Positions 27,510 to 41,863 are shown, numbered from the stretch's first letter. The stretch is DNA of 64,000 bases from Methyloversatilis universalis EHg5 (GCF_000378945.1 NZ_KB900539.1:202168-266167); one strand, 5' to 3'. Numbers and translations are program-made. The notes: generated by a model not told the origin, from the sequence alone.

Positions 27510-28943
27510 TCAGCAGTGCGGCCCGCATCCTTCATGCGCCGATGCGGCGGTTTTCAGCCGGCCGGCCAGCGCGTCCAGACGCGGCTTGATCGCCTCGCCG
27601 ACCGCGATCTGCGGTTCCGACGGCGTGAGGCCTTCCGCCTTCTCGCGGCTGGCGACGGCCGCCCGGGCGCGGGCGAACGCTTCGGTGAATGAGGGCGTCT
27701 GGCGCAGCGCCTCGTCGAAATAGGCGCGGCCGAAGAAGGTCCAGTCCGCTTCGTGCGAACAGCCGTGCGAACTGCGGTCGGCGCGTGCGGCCGACATGAC
27801 CAGCGTATCCGGCCCGGCCAGTGGTTCGATGAACCCGCCGGAAAAACAGGCCGACACCAGGATGACCCGGTTGCGGATGCCGGCCTCGTCCAGCAGCTGG
27901 CCGAGGCGCTGTGGCGTGAGCTGTTCCAGTTCCCACGGCCACAGGCTCAGATCGAAGCGGTGGTCTTCGGCGCCGTGCGAGGTCAGGAACACGAACAGCA
28001 CGTCCTCGTCGCGATTCATCCGCTCGCCCAGCACCCGCAGGCTGGCTTCCAGCGCGCTCACCGTAGCCAGCGGCCGCTGCAGCACGGTGGCCGGATTGTT
28101 GGCGAGCACCACGCTGCGGCCGGCGGTGCCGAAGCGCTCGGCGAACAGGTGCTCCACCTTTTCGACCTCGCGCAGGAACACGTCCTGCGCGCCATGGCCG
28201 GCCAGCGCCAGCAGATACAGCTCCGGCCGGCCCGGCTCGCCCTGTTCGACCTGGGCCAGCGTGGCGGTGAGCAGGTGCGGCTGGCGATAGATGAGCGCTT
28301 CGCTGCGCGCGGCGGCCCAGCGCTCGGCCTCATCGGCATCCTGTTCCGGCTCGACCGCCTGCCACAGCGGCGCCTGCGTACCGAGTGCGATCAGTGGTGC
28401 CAGATAGCACAGGCCGACCACGGCAGGCATCGCCAGCCGCTGTTTCAGGCGGGCGCCGAACAGGTCGCCCAGCAGCACGGCGGACGCGATCACGCCCCAG
28501 GCGGCGGGGGCCCACCACACCAGATCGGTGGCGTCGTCACCGAGGGTGTCCCACCAGTCGGCGGGCAGCAGCGTGAAGCCGTTCCACAGCAGCGACAGCC
28601 AGAACCACAGCGCGCTCATCGCCACCACGCCGCGCAGCCACGCCTCGCTGCGCCCGCTCAGGCGGGCGATCACCCACACCGCCAGCATCAGCCAGGGCAG
28701 GTGGAACAGCTTGCCGGGCAGCGCCTCGGGCATGAACTGGCCGGCGCCGTCCACCCGCAGCGCGTCGAAGCCGGCGCTGGCGGCGAGGGCCAGCAGTTCA
28801 AGCGCGATCCAGGCCGCGGCACCGCTGCGCAGCCAGGGTGTGGCCCGCCACAGCAGCAGCGCCCGCAGGCCGGCGAACAGGTTGCAGCAGAGGTCGCGCA
28901 GCGGCCGCGCGGGGCGGTCGGGAAGGGCGTGCGGCTCGGTCAT
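27510..28943 (-). CDS. Membrane-anchored C13 (legumain-like) caspase-fold peptidase
   Basis: A protein of about 477 aa. The N-terminal half has five or six hydrophobic segments (for example AWIALELLALAASAGFDAL, WLMLAVWVIARLSG, VVGLCYLAPLIALG). The C-terminal half is a peptidase domain: LYLLALAGHGAQDVFLREVE, then the catalytic histidine in FVFLTSHGAEDH and the catalytic cysteine in LVSACFSGGF, spaced as in clan CD/C13. Eukaryotic legumains cleave after Asn; bacterial members are little studied. Start uncertain: ATG at 28943 or 29015, neither with a clear Shine-Dalgarno. It is convergent with the kinase/zinc-ribbon pair and divergent from ahcY. Confidence 0.82.
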   Translation of the reverse strand: MTEPHALPDRPARPLRDLCCNLFAGLRALLLWRATPWLRSGAAAWIALELLALAASAGFDALRVDGAGQFMPEALPGKLFHLPWLMLAVWVIARLSGRSEAWLRGVVAMSALWFWLSLLWNGFTLLPADWWDTLGDDATDLVWWAPAAWGVIASAVLLGDLFGARLKQRLAMPAVVGLCYLAPLIALGTQAPLWQAVEPEQDADEAERWAAARSEALIYRQPHLLTATLAQVEQGEPGRPELYLLALAGHGAQDVFLREVEKVEHLFAERFGTAGRSVVLANNPATVLQRPLATVSALEASLRVLGERMNRDEDVLFVFLTSHGAEDHRFDLSLWPWELEQLTPQRLGQLLDEAGIRNRVILVSACFSGGFIEPLAGPDTLVMSAARADRSSHGCSHEADWTFFGRAYFDEALRQTPSFTEAFARARAAVASREKAEGLTPSEPQIAVGEAIKPRLDALAGRLKTAASAHEGCGPHC

Positions 28944-29059
28944 CGGTGAAGTGTGAAAGGCGGCGGGTAGAGGGAACGGATTATCCGGGTCCGCGGTCGG
29001 AGCGGGGCCGTTCATCGTGAAACCCGGTCACGCACCGGAAAGCACGCTGAGCGGGCAGG

Positions 29060-29065
29060 TATAAT
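29060..29065 (+). promoter_or_regulatory. -10 element of the ahcY promoter
   Basis: A perfect TATAAT hexamer ends about 8 bp before the first base of the SAH aptamer, which fits a transcription start near 29072. No good -35 hexamer is evident 16-18 bp upstream. Confidence 0.6.
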
Positions 29066-29072
29066 CCACAGA

Positions 29073-29164
29073 TTCCGAGGAGCGCTGCAAGGTGCCGCAA
29101 GGCCCCCAGGCTCGGAAACCGCCAGGCCGCCACGGCCGCGGGCATTTTTCAACGGCGCTCACCT
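29073..29164 (+). promoter_or_regulatory. SAH riboswitch (S-adenosylhomocysteine aptamer) upstream of ahcY
   Basis: The conserved core is unmistakable: CCGAGGAGCGCTGCAA at 29075, then CCAGGCTCGG closing the first helix, and AACGGCGCTCACC at the 3' side. Ligand is S-adenosylhomocysteine, the substrate of the downstream enzyme, and known examples switch expression on. The segment GCTCACCTG (29157-29165) is complementary to CAGGTGAGC (29201-29209). The latter competes with a hairpin GGCAGG/CCTGCC (29199-29219) just before the AGGAGC ribosome-binding site at 29228. This suggests a translational or structural switch. Confidence 0.95.
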
Positions 29165-29240
29165 GAACCCGCCGCCCGGCAGTCGTCCGGCCGCGGATGG
29201 CAGGTGAGCTTCGCCTGCCGTTTGAATAGGAGCCCGTTAC

Positions 29241-30650
29241 ATGAATGCACCCACCGAACTGAAGGATTACGTGATCGCCGACCTGTCGCTGGCCGACTGG
29301 GGACGCAAGGAAATCGCGATCGCCGAAACCGAAATGCCCGGCCTGATGGCCATCCGCGAAGAGTTCGCGACGCAGCAGCCGCTGCGCGGCGCCCGCATCA
29401 CCGGCAGCCTGCACATGACCATCCAGACCGCCGTGCTGATCCAGACGCTGGAAGCGCTGGGCGCCGAAGTCCGTTGGGCCTCGTGCAACATCTTTTCGAC
29501 CCAGGACCACGCCGCCGCGGCGATCGCCGCCGCCGGCACGCCGGTGTTCGCGGTCAAGGGCGAGTCGCTGGAAGAGTACTGGGACTACACCCACCGCATC
29601 TTCGAATGGCCGGACGGCGGCTACAGCAACATGATCCTGGATGACGGCGGCGACGCGACGCTGCTGCTGCACCTGGGCACCAAGGCCGAAACCGATCCGA
29701 CCGCGCTGCACCACCCGGCGAGCGAAGAGGAAATCTGCCTGTTCAACGCGATCAAGACCACGCTGGCGCGCGACCCGAACTGGTATTCCAAGCGCATCGG
29801 CCACATCAAGGGCGTGACCGAAGAAACCACGACCGGCGTGCACCGCCTGTACCAGATGCACAAGGAAGGCCGCCTCGCCTTCCCCGGCATCAACGTCAAT
29901 GATTCGGTCACCAAGTCGAAGTTCGACAACCTCTACGGCTGCCGCGAATCGCTGGTCGATGGCATCAAGCGTGCGACCGACGTGATGGTGGCCGGCAAGG
30001 TCGCCGTGGTCGCCGGCTACGGCGATGTGGGCAAGGGCTCGGCGCAGGCGCTGCGCGCGCTGTCGGCCCAGGTGTGGGTAACCGAAGTCGATCCGATCTG
30101 TGCGCTGCAGGCGGCGATGGAAGGCTACCGCGTGGTCACGATGGATTACGCGGCGGAACACGCCGACATCTTCGTCACCGCCACCGGCAACTACCACGTG
30201 ATCACGCACGACCACATGGCGAAGATGAAGGACCAGGCCATCGTCTGCAATATCGGCCACTTCGACAACGAGATCGACGTCGCCTCGGTCGAGAAGTACC
30301 CGTGGGAAGAGATCAAGCCGCAGGTCGATCACGTCATCTTCCCCGATGGCAAGCGCATCATCCTGCTGGCCAAGGGTCGTCTGGTGAACCTCGGCTGCGG
30401 CACCGGCCACCCGTCCTACGTGATGTCGTCGAGCTTCGCCAACCAGACGATCGCCCAGATCGAGCTGTTCTGCGAAACCGCGAAGTACCCGGTCGGCGTC
30501 TACACGCTGCCCAAGCATCTGGACGAAAAGGTGGCGCGCCTGCAGCTGAAGAAGCTGAACGCGCAGCTGACCGAGCTGACCGATGCCCAGGCGCGCTACA
30601 TCGGCGTGCAGAAGGACGGCCCGTACAAGCCGGACCACTACCGCTACTGA
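29241..30650 (+). CDS. ahcY: Adenosylhomocysteinase
   Basis: A 469-aa NAD-dependent enzyme splitting S-adenosylhomocysteine into adenosine and homocysteine, completing the methyl cycle. Visible blocks are [20 protein letters not shown], the NAD-binding [16 protein letters not shown], and the C-terminal [19 protein letters not shown] with the terminal KPDHYRY. Normal bacterial length including the insertion shared with proteobacterial enzymes. Regulated by the SAH riboswitch in its leader. No metF follows; a terminator ends the unit. Confidence 0.98.
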   Translation: MNAPTELKDYVIADLSLADWGRKEIAIAETEMPGLMAIREEFATQQPLRGARITGSLHMTIQTAVLIQTLEALGAEVRWASCNIFSTQDHAAAAIAAAGTPVFAVKGESLEEYWDYTHRIFEWPDGGYSNMILDDGGDATLLLHLGTKAETDPTALHHPASEEEICLFNAIKTTLARDPNWYSKRIGHIKGVTEETTTGVHRLYQMHKEGRLAFPGINVNDSVTKSKFDNLYGCRESLVDGIKRATDVMVAGKVAVVAGYGDVGKGSAQALRALSAQVWVTEVDPICALQAAMEGYRVVTMDYAAEHADIFVTATGNYHVITHDHMAKMKDQAIVCNIGHFDNEIDVASVEKYPWEEIKPQVDHVIFPDGKRIILLAKGRLVNLGCGTGHPSYVMSSSFANQTIAQIELFCETAKYPVGVYTLPKHLDEKVARLQLKKLNAQLTELTDAQARYIGVQKDGPYKPDHYRY

Positions 30651-30690
30651 TTTCTGGCGGCAGTGGCGCGCCTTTCGGGGCGCGGCAATG

Positions 30691-30720
30691 AAAAAGGCCA
30701 TCCCGTGGGATGGCCTTTTT
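30691..30720 (+). terminator. Intrinsic terminator after ahcY
   Basis: Perfect 14-bp inverted repeat (AAAAAGGCCATCCC / GGGATGGCCTTTTT) with a 2-nt centre, 41 bp after the ahcY stop and before the convergent carbonic anhydrase gene. Works in both directions. Confidence 0.94.
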
Positions 30721-30737
30721 CATGTCTGGCGATTGTT

Positions 30738-32321
30738 TCAGCGCGACTGCTTTACCAGCCTGCTGTTGGCGGACTGCACCGGCCGTGCGTTGTTGCGGTA
30801 CAGGTGGCCGAAGATGCCGATCTGTTCCGGCGACAGCTGCAGCGGGTCCTTCATCACCAGCCAGGTCACGCCTTCGCTGCACGGCGGCGTCGTCAGCGAT
30901 CCCATATAGGTGTAGTAGTCGCGCTTTTCCGGCAGCAGCTTGGCCAGATCGATGCTCACGTCCGGACGTGATTCCACGTTCTTCTGCAGCGGCAGATAGG
31001 CCCACAGCGTGTTGAACAGCGGGTGTTCGGTACCGCGGTCGAGCAGCACCGCGACCACGGCCAGATTGCCATCCAGATCCTTGTGCACCAGGTGGGCGAC
31101 CATGTCATAGGTCTTGCCGTTCACCCGCTCTTCCGACGGCTTGTGGAAGTGGAACTGCACCAGTTCATAACGCTTGCCGACCAGCGTGATCGAGCTGCCT
31201 TCGCCAACATTCACCTGCACTGTGTGACCGGTATCGACCACGGTGAAGAACGTGCTCTTGTAGTCGAACTGTATCGGCGGCAGGTCTACCTTGATGCCGT
31301 CGCGGATGTCGATCGGCGACTGGGTGCGTCCGGTGGCGCACTGCGTCCACTCCGGTTTCAGCTTGCCCCAGTTCTGCGGCCCGAACTCGCCTTCGTAGGC
31401 CCACTGCAGGTCGCCATGAAGCACCTGTGGCGGCACCATGACCGCGGGCGCCGGCTCTGCCGGTTTCTTTGCGGCGAGGGCGACCGGTGCCAGCGGCCGG
31501 GGGCGCGGGCGCGGCGGCAGCGGGATTTCGCTGTGGCCGATCGGCGGCGGCTTGATCGCAGGCTGCGTCGCGGCCACCGGGGGCTCCGGCTTCTTCGGTG
31601 CGGCTTCCGCCGCTTTCGGAGGCTCAGCCTTGACGGCTTCCGCCTTGGGCGTTTCCGCCTTTGCGGACGCGCCCGGCTTGGCGGCGGATTTGTCCGACGG
31701 TTTGTCGGTGCTCTTTTCGGTCGCTTTGTCCGCAGTCTTTTCGCCTGCGGCCTTCTTGGAGGTGGCCATTTCCTCGCGCGCTGCGGCAGCCGCTTCGCGC
31801 AGATCGGGCTTGATGTTCACCATTTCGGTGCGCTGGACCCGGCCGGCATCGCCCGGATTATTGGCGGCCGCGCGTGCAGCACGGCCGGCCTGTTCGGCCA
31901 CCTGACGCAGTTCTTCGGCACCCGGCGGCTGGCACACCTCGCGGAACAGCTTTTCGTCCAGCGTGCCCGGCAGCAGCGAAATCTCGCCATCCGAACCGGT
32001 GCGCTCCTCGCGCAGGATGCGCTGGCCGGCGTCCAGATAGACCCGTTTGATGGTGGCGAACTTCAGGCTCTGGCAGTCGTAGCGGTTCAGCGCCTGCACC
32101 ATGGCGTATCCGGTCTTTTCGGCATCGGCCTCGCTCAGCACCAGCCGGCCCCAGGCCACTTTCTTGCCGCCTTCGGCGCGCAGCACGCTGTCGCGGTCGA
32201 TTTCGATCTTCTTGCCGCGGTCGGTGGCCACGGTGGCCCAGTCGGCGGTCAGTGCGGTGCCGCTGGCGCAGCCCAGGGCCAGCGCGATCAGGGTCCGGCG
32301 GAAAAGGTGAACAGGCGTCAT
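30738..32321 (-). CDS. Periplasmic alpha-carbonic anhydrase fused to an N-terminal surface-adhesin-E-like domain
   Basis: A 527-aa exported protein. A signal peptide (TLIALALGCASGTALTA) precedes a domain of about 130 residues (DWATVATDRGKKIEIDRDSV..., RYDCQSLKFATIKRVYLDAG), similar to the small surface-adhesin-E/CNP1-like fold. A lysine/alanine/proline linker of roughly 170 residues follows. The C-terminal 230 residues are an alpha-carbonic anhydrase: QSPIDIRDG, zinc ligands in QFHFHKPSEE and MVAHLVH, and GSLTTPPCSEGVTWLV. It should interconvert CO2 and bicarbonate outside the cytoplasm. The ATG at 32321 is chosen over an upstream TTG. Ordinary alpha enzymes are about 240 aa, so the N-terminal half is unusual. 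Confidence 0.88.
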   Translation of the reverse strand: MTPVHLFRRTLIALALGCASGTALTADWATVATDRGKKIEIDRDSVLRAEGGKKVAWGRLVLSEADAEKTGYAMVQALNRYDCQSLKFATIKRVYLDAGQRILREERTGSDGEISLLPGTLDEKLFREVCQPPGAEELRQVAEQAGRAARAAANNPGDAGRVQRTEMVNIKPDLREAAAAAREEMATSKKAAGEKTADKATEKSTDKPSDKSAAKPGASAKAETPKAEAVKAEPPKAAEAAPKKPEPPVAATQPAIKPPPIGHSEIPLPPRPRPRPLAPVALAAKKPAEPAPAVMVPPQVLHGDLQWAYEGEFGPQNWGKLKPEWTQCATGRTQSPIDIRDGIKVDLPPIQFDYKSTFFTVVDTGHTVQVNVGEGSSITLVGKRYELVQFHFHKPSEERVNGKTYDMVAHLVHKDLDGNLAVVAVLLDRGTEHPLFNTLWAYLPLQKNVESRPDVSIDLAKLLPEKRDYYTYMGSLTTPPCSEGVTWLVMKDPLQLSPEQIGIFGHLYRNNARPVQSANSRLVKQSR

Positions 32322-32435
32322 GGCGTGTCTCGGGCGCTTCAATCTCTGGATAACCCGGGTCTACGGCAGCGCCGGGCGGTGGCTTGAACGTGCGCCTTGC
32401 GTACCTGCGCCGGCCGGAGTACCTTCAGCGGCGCA

Positions 32436-34512
<2,077 letters not shown>

Positions 34513-34521
34513 GGCCCGTAG

Positions 34522-34567
34522 CCGGCGCCGCTGCCCGCAGTGTCTGCGGGTGCGGTGGCCGCGCCGG
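34522..34567. terminator. Nested hairpin between thiC and priA
   Basis: An outer stem CCGGCGC / GCGCCGG encloses an inner stem CCCGCAG-TGT-CTGCGGG in the 81-bp gap between convergent thiC and priA stops. No T-tract, so terminator activity is inferred from position. Confidence 0.55.
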
Positions 34568-34593
34568 ATCCACCGTTCCCGCCATCCGGCGTC

Positions 34594-36819
<2,226 letters not shown>

Positions 36820-37138
36820 GTCGTTCAACAAGACTGCTCGGTTATGTCCGCAACACACTCATCCGGCACGGTTTTGAAAGCCCGAAAAGCTGTGGATAAC
36901 TTTGTGGGAAACTTCGTTGCGATCCGTCACGGAGCCGACATGTACAGCCATCAAATTTTCCATCGGGCGTCAAGAAAAAAATAGTTCTTTATTTTTCAGT
37001 GACTTGTTCCGATGCGTCTTGTGGATGACTGCACCTTTGGCTTGTGGGCGGCCTGTGCGGCCGACTGTGCATAAGTCAACCCCCTCTGGCCGCCCGACTG
37101 TGCAGAAAATGGCCGGCGACGCCCGTCCGGCCCGGTTT
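36820..37138. other. 319-bp intergenic region with DnaA-box-like 9-mers
   Basis: No gene here. The region is AT-richer than its surroundings (a stretch near 36950-37010 with several A and T runs). It holds a perfect DnaA box TGTGGATAA at 36891-36899, a one-mismatch relative TGTGCATAA at 37066-37074, and TGTGGATGA near 37020. The words GACTGTGCA appear twice (37063 and 37096 areas). It should contain the priA promoter on the minus strand and the 3' end of the hemE unit. Confidence 0.5.
37105..37132 (-). terminator. Possible terminator after hemE
   Basis: On the minus strand GGCCGG-N10-CCGGCC is followed by ATTTTC, 7 bp after the hemE stop. Short U-run, so moderate support. Confidence 0.5.
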
Positions 37139-38206
37139 TCAGCCTGCGCGCAGCGCCCGGCTGTGACGATGCACTTCGTCCACCAGCGCGGCCACATGTT
37201 CCGGCGGCGTGTGCTGCGAAATGCCGTGGCCCAGGTTGAATACGTGGCCCGGATGGTTGCCGTAGCTGTCGAGGATGCGGCGGGCTTCGCGGCGGATGCC
37301 CTCGGGGTGGGCAAACAGCGCGGTGGGGTCGAAATTGCCCTGCAGCGCCACCTTGTCGCCGACCCGCTGGCGCGCCAGACCGATGTCGGTGGTCCAGTCC
37401 AGACCGAGCGCGTCGGCGCCGGCTTCGACCTGCGCTTCCAGCCACTGGCCGCCGCCCTTGGTGAACATGATGACCGGTACGCGCTGGCCGTCCTTTTCCC
37501 GCTTCAGGCCGGCGATGATGCGTTGCATGTAGGCCAGCGAGAACTCGCGATAGCCGTGGGCCGACAGCGCGCCGCCCCAGGAATCGAAAATCATCACCGC
37601 CTGGGCGCCCGCTTCGATCTGCGCGTTCAGGTAGTCGGTGACTGCCTTCGCGGTGACCGACAGCATGTGGTGCAGCAGTTCCGGCCGGTCCAGCATCAGC
37701 GTTTTCAGGTGGCGGTAGTCGTCCGACGCGCCGCCTTCGACCATGTAGCAGGCCAGCGTCCACGGGCTGCCGGAAAAGCCGATCAGCGGCACCCGGCCAT
37801 CCAGCGCGCGGCGGATTTCGCTCACCGCGTCAATGACATAGCCCAGTTCGGCCGTGGGGTCGGGGGCGGCCAGCGCGCGGATGGCTTCTTCCGAACGCAG
37901 CGGGCGCTCGAACTTCGGGCCTTCGCCTTCGGCGAAATACAGGCCCAGACCCATGGCGTCCGGCACGGTCAGGATGTCGGAAAACAGGATGGCGGCGTCG
38001 AGCGGGAAGCGCTCCAGCGGCTGCAGCGTCACTTCGCAGGCCATGGCTGGCGACTTGCACAGCTGCAGGAAGCTGCCGGCGCGGCGACGGGTCGCACAGT
38101 ACTCGGGCAGATAGCGACCGGCCTGGCGCATCAGCCAGATCGGCGTGTAGTCGGTGGGCTGGCGCAGCAGCGCGCGCAGGAAGGTGTCGTTGCGAAGTGC
38201 GGACAT
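37139..38206 (-). CDS. hemE: Uroporphyrinogen decarboxylase
   Basis: A 355-aa cytoplasmic enzyme removing four acetate carboxyls from uroporphyrinogen III in haem synthesis. Signatures are [15 protein letters not shown], the active-site aspartate in [17 protein letters not shown] and [17 protein letters not shown], ending [17 protein letters not shown]. The ATG at 38206 ([13 protein letters not shown]) fits the family; an upstream ATG at 38233 is in frame but unlikely. Single-gene unit. Confidence 0.98.
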   Translation of the reverse strand: MSALRNDTFLRALLRQPTDYTPIWLMRQAGRYLPEYCATRRRAGSFLQLCKSPAMACEVTLQPLERFPLDAAILFSDILTVPDAMGLGLYFAEGEGPKFERPLRSEEAIRALAAPDPTAELGYVIDAVSEIRRALDGRVPLIGFSGSPWTLACYMVEGGASDDYRHLKTLMLDRPELLHHMLSVTAKAVTDYLNAQIEAGAQAVMIFDSWGGALSAHGYREFSLAYMQRIIAGLKREKDGQRVPVIMFTKGGGQWLEAQVEAGADALGLDWTTDIGLARQRVGDKVALQGNFDPTALFAHPEGIRREARRILDSYGNHPGHVFNLGHGISQHTPPEHVAALVDEVHRHSRALRAG

Positions 38207-38281
38207 GGAAAATCCTTGATGATCAGGGCGCAAGGATAGCCGATGCGCCCGCCGGTCAGCCCGGACAGGCGACGATCGGGC

Positions 38282-39727
38282 CTATTTGCGCCAGAAACCG
38301 GGGGTGAACAGGATGAGTACCGACATCACTTCGAGACGGCCGAGCAGCATGGTGAAGCTGCACACCCAGGTCTGGAAGTCGCCCAGTCCCTGGTAGTTGC
38401 TGGCCGGGCCGACCTCGCCCAGGCCGGGGCCGGCATTGTTGATCATCGCGATGATGGCGGTGAAGGACGACAGGAAGTCCAGCCCGGACAGCAGCAGCAC
38501 GAAGGTGAGCAGCACGATGCTCATGAAGTACAGGAAGATGAAGCCGAGCACCGACTGCGCCACCGGGTCCGGCACGCAGGTGCGGCCCACCTTCAGCGGC
38601 ATGACCGCGTTCGGGTGCACCAGTTTGACCAGATCGCGCCGCGCCTGGCTGAACAGGATGAGGGTGCGCACCATCTTGATGCCGCCGCCGGTGGAGCCGG
38701 AACTGGCGGTCACGCCGGACAGGAAGAGCATCCACAGCGGCACGAACAGCGGCCACTGCGCGTAATCGGTGCTGGCGAAGCCGCAGTCGGTGGCGATGGA
38801 CACCAGGTTGAAGCTCACGTGGCGCAGCGCGGTCCAGTAGCTGTCGTAGGTGCCGGCGTAGAGCAGGTAGCCGGCCAGCAGCACGCTGCTGCCGATGCAG
38901 GCGATCAGCACGCCGCGCACTTCGTAGTCCTGCGCGTACACCTTCAGCGAGCGGCCGCGGAAGGCGAGAAAGTGGGTGGCGAAATTCATCGCCGCCACCA
39001 GCATGAAGAAGGTGAGCACACCTTCTATCCACGGCGAGTCGAAGGCGCCGACGCTGGCGTCGCGGGTGGACAGGCCGCCCAGGCCCATCGCCGCGAAGGC
39101 ATGGCAGAGCGCGTCGAACCAGCCCATGCCGGCCAGATGCAGCGCCAGCACGCACAGCACGGTGATGCCGAAATACACCAGATAGAGCGCCTTGGCGGTG
39201 TCGGCGATGCGGGCGGTGAGCTTGCCGTCCTTCATCGGCCCCGGGGTTTCCGCCTTGTACAGCTGGCTGCCGCCGACGCCCAGCAGCGGCAGGATGGCCA
39301 CTGCGAACACGATGATGCCCATGCCGCCTATCCAGTTCAGCAGATGGCGCCACAGGTTCACCGACGGCGGCGCGTGATCGAGCCCGGTCATCACGGTGGC
39401 GCCGGTGGTGGTCAGGCCGGACATGGTTTCGAAGAAGGCGTCGGTGAAGCTCATGTCCACCGACAGCATGAGCGGCACCGCGGCGATGGCCGACATCAGC
39501 ACCCAGGACAGCGTGACCAGCAGGAAGCCGTCGCGCGGCTTCAGTTCGCGGATGTGGCGGCGGGTCGCGATGTAGAGCAGCAGGCCGCCGGCCGCGCTGA
39601 TCGCCATGCTGTCGATGAAATGCCAGGTCATGCCGTCGCTGTACAGCAGCGAACAGAGGATGGGCGCCAGATAGGTCAGGCTGAACACCGCCTGCAGGCG
39701 GCCCAGCACGTTGGCAACGTGCAGCAT
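38282..39727 (-). CDS. trkH: Trk potassium uptake protein TrkH
   Basis: A 481-aa inner-membrane K+ translocating subunit. It has multiple hydrophobic segments and the selectivity-loop regions MSGLTTTGATVMTGLD and MGLGGLSTRDASVG, with TDCGFASTDYAQW and MINNAGPGLGEVGPASNYQGL as the later pore loops. Works with TrkA, whose gene directly precedes it: the TrkA stop and the TrkH ATG share one base. TrkG-like second copies are absent in the window. Confidence 0.95.
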   Translation of the reverse strand: MLHVANVLGRLQAVFSLTYLAPILCSLLYSDGMTWHFIDSMAISAAGGLLLYIATRRHIRELKPRDGFLLVTLSWVLMSAIAAVPLMLSVDMSFTDAFFETMSGLTTTGATVMTGLDHAPPSVNLWRHLLNWIGGMGIIVFAVAILPLLGVGGSQLYKAETPGPMKDGKLTARIADTAKALYLVYFGITVLCVLALHLAGMGWFDALCHAFAAMGLGGLSTRDASVGAFDSPWIEGVLTFFMLVAAMNFATHFLAFRGRSLKVYAQDYEVRGVLIACIGSSVLLAGYLLYAGTYDSYWTALRHVSFNLVSIATDCGFASTDYAQWPLFVPLWMLFLSGVTASSGSTGGGIKMVRTLILFSQARRDLVKLVHPNAVMPLKVGRTCVPDPVAQSVLGFIFLYFMSIVLLTFVLLLSGLDFLSSFTAIIAMINNAGPGLGEVGPASNYQGLGDFQTWVCSFTMLLGRLEVMSVLILFTPGFWRK

Positions 39728-41154
39728 CAGAAGAACCCGAATCCGACCTGGAACAGCCGCTCGACCCGCGCCACCACCCTGCGGTCGGCGCAGAACACGA
39801 TCACGTGATCGTCCGGTTCGATCACCGTGTCGTGGTGCGGCATGACCACCCGCTCCTCGGTTTCGTGCACGGTCACGTCGGACATCCGGGCCAGCACCTC
39901 GCGCTGGCTGCGACGGACGATGGCGCCGATCATCGCGCCCTCCGGCAGCCGGATTTCATCCACCCGCCGTCCCACCACCTTGGAGGTCTTGCGGTCGCCG
40001 TGCGCCACCAGTTCCAGCGCCTCGGCCGCGCCGCGCCGCAGGCTGTGCACTGCCGCCACGTCGCCGCGGCGCACGTGGGCCAGCAGCGAGCCGATGGACA
40101 CCTGGGCCGGCGAGATGGCGATGTCGATGCGTCCGGCCTGCACCAGGTCGGCGTAGGCGCGCCGGTTGATCAGCGCCACCACGCGGTGCGCGCCCATGCG
40201 CTTGGCCATCAGCGAGGACATGATGTTGTTCTCGTCGTCGTTGGTCAGCGCGAGATACAGGTCCATGTCATCGACGTTCTCCGCTTCGAGCAGCATTTCG
40301 TCGGTGGTATCGCCCTGCAGCACCAGCGCGCTGTGCAGGTTGGAGGCGAGGAATTCGGCGCGCGCCCGCGCGTGCTCGATCAGCTTCACTTCGTAGTTCT
40401 GTTCCAGCGACGCCGCCAGCCGGAAGCCGATGTTGCCGCCGCCAGCGATCATGATGCGGCGCATCGGCTTGTCCAGCCGGCGCAGTTCGGCGGTGACCGC
40501 GCGGATGTGCTCCGATGCGGCCAGGCAGAACACCTCGTCGCCCGGTTCGATCACCGTGTCGCCGTCCGGCATGATGGCGGTGTCGTTGCGGTAGATGGCG
40601 ACGATGCGCGCGTCGATGTCCGGCAGGTGCTCGCGCAGCGCCTTGATCTGGCGGCCGACCAGCGGGCCGCCGCCGACCGCACGCACCGCCACCAGCGACA
40701 GCCGTCCGCCGGCGAATTCGATCACCTGAAGCGCTTCCGGGAAGGCGATGAGCCGCTTGATGTAGTCGGTCACCTCCTGTTCCGGGCAGATCGAGAAATC
40801 GACCGCGAAATTGTTCTCGTCCAGCAGCTGCGGGTGATCGGCGTAGTCCATCGAACGCAGCCGGGCGATGCGGGTGGGCAGGTTGTACAGCGTTTTCGCG
40901 ATGCGGCAGGCACACAGATTGGTCTGGTCTGACGCGGTGACCGCGATCAGCAGATCGGCATCGTCTGCGCCGGCCTGGGCCAGCACGTGCGGGCTGGCCG
41001 CATTGCCGACCACGGTGCGCAGGTCCAGCCTGTCCTGCATCGCCTGCAGGCGGGGGATGTCGGTATCGACCACAGTGATGTCATTGGCTTCCGACACCAG
41101 GTTTTCCGCCACCGAGGAGCCGACCTGGCCGGCCCCGAGAATGATGATCTTCAC
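39727..41154 (-). CDS. trkA: Trk system potassium regulator TrkA
   Basis: A peripheral protein of about 475 aa that gates TrkH through NAD(H)/ATP binding. Two tandem RCK units are visible. The first starts KIIILGAGQVGSSVAENLV and has a TrkA-C domain near residues 150-220. The second starts RIMIAGGGNIGFRLAASLEQ, also with a C-domain (IGAIVRRSQREVL). I use the GTG at 41154, which gives the usual N-terminus with GGATGG upstream; an ATG four codons earlier (41166) is possible. Confidence 0.94.
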   Translation of the reverse strand: MKIIILGAGQVGSSVAENLVSEANDITVVDTDIPRLQAMQDRLDLRTVVGNAASPHVLAQAGADDADLLIAVTASDQTNLCACRIAKTLYNLPTRIARLRSMDYADHPQLLDENNFAVDFSICPEQEVTDYIKRLIAFPEALQVIEFAGGRLSLVAVRAVGGGPLVGRQIKALREHLPDIDARIVAIYRNDTAIMPDGDTVIEPGDEVFCLAASEHIRAVTAELRRLDKPMRRIMIAGGGNIGFRLAASLEQNYEVKLIEHARARAEFLASNLHSALVLQGDTTDEMLLEAENVDDMDLYLALTNDDENNIMSSLMAKRMGAHRVVALINRRAYADLVQAGRIDIAISPAQVSIGSLLAHVRRGDVAAVHSLRRGAAEALELVAHGDRKTSKVVGRRVDEIRLPEGAMIGAIVRRSQREVLARMSDVTVHETEERVVMPHHDTVIEPDDHVIVFCADRRVVARVERLFQVGFGFF

Positions 41155-41236
41155 GCCGCCATCCACTGGGAAAGGTGGCGCGAGTGTAGCCGCAAGCCCC
41201 GGCCCGCGGCATGACCGGGGTCAGGGCGCGTGCAGT

Positions 41237-41863
<627 letters not shown>

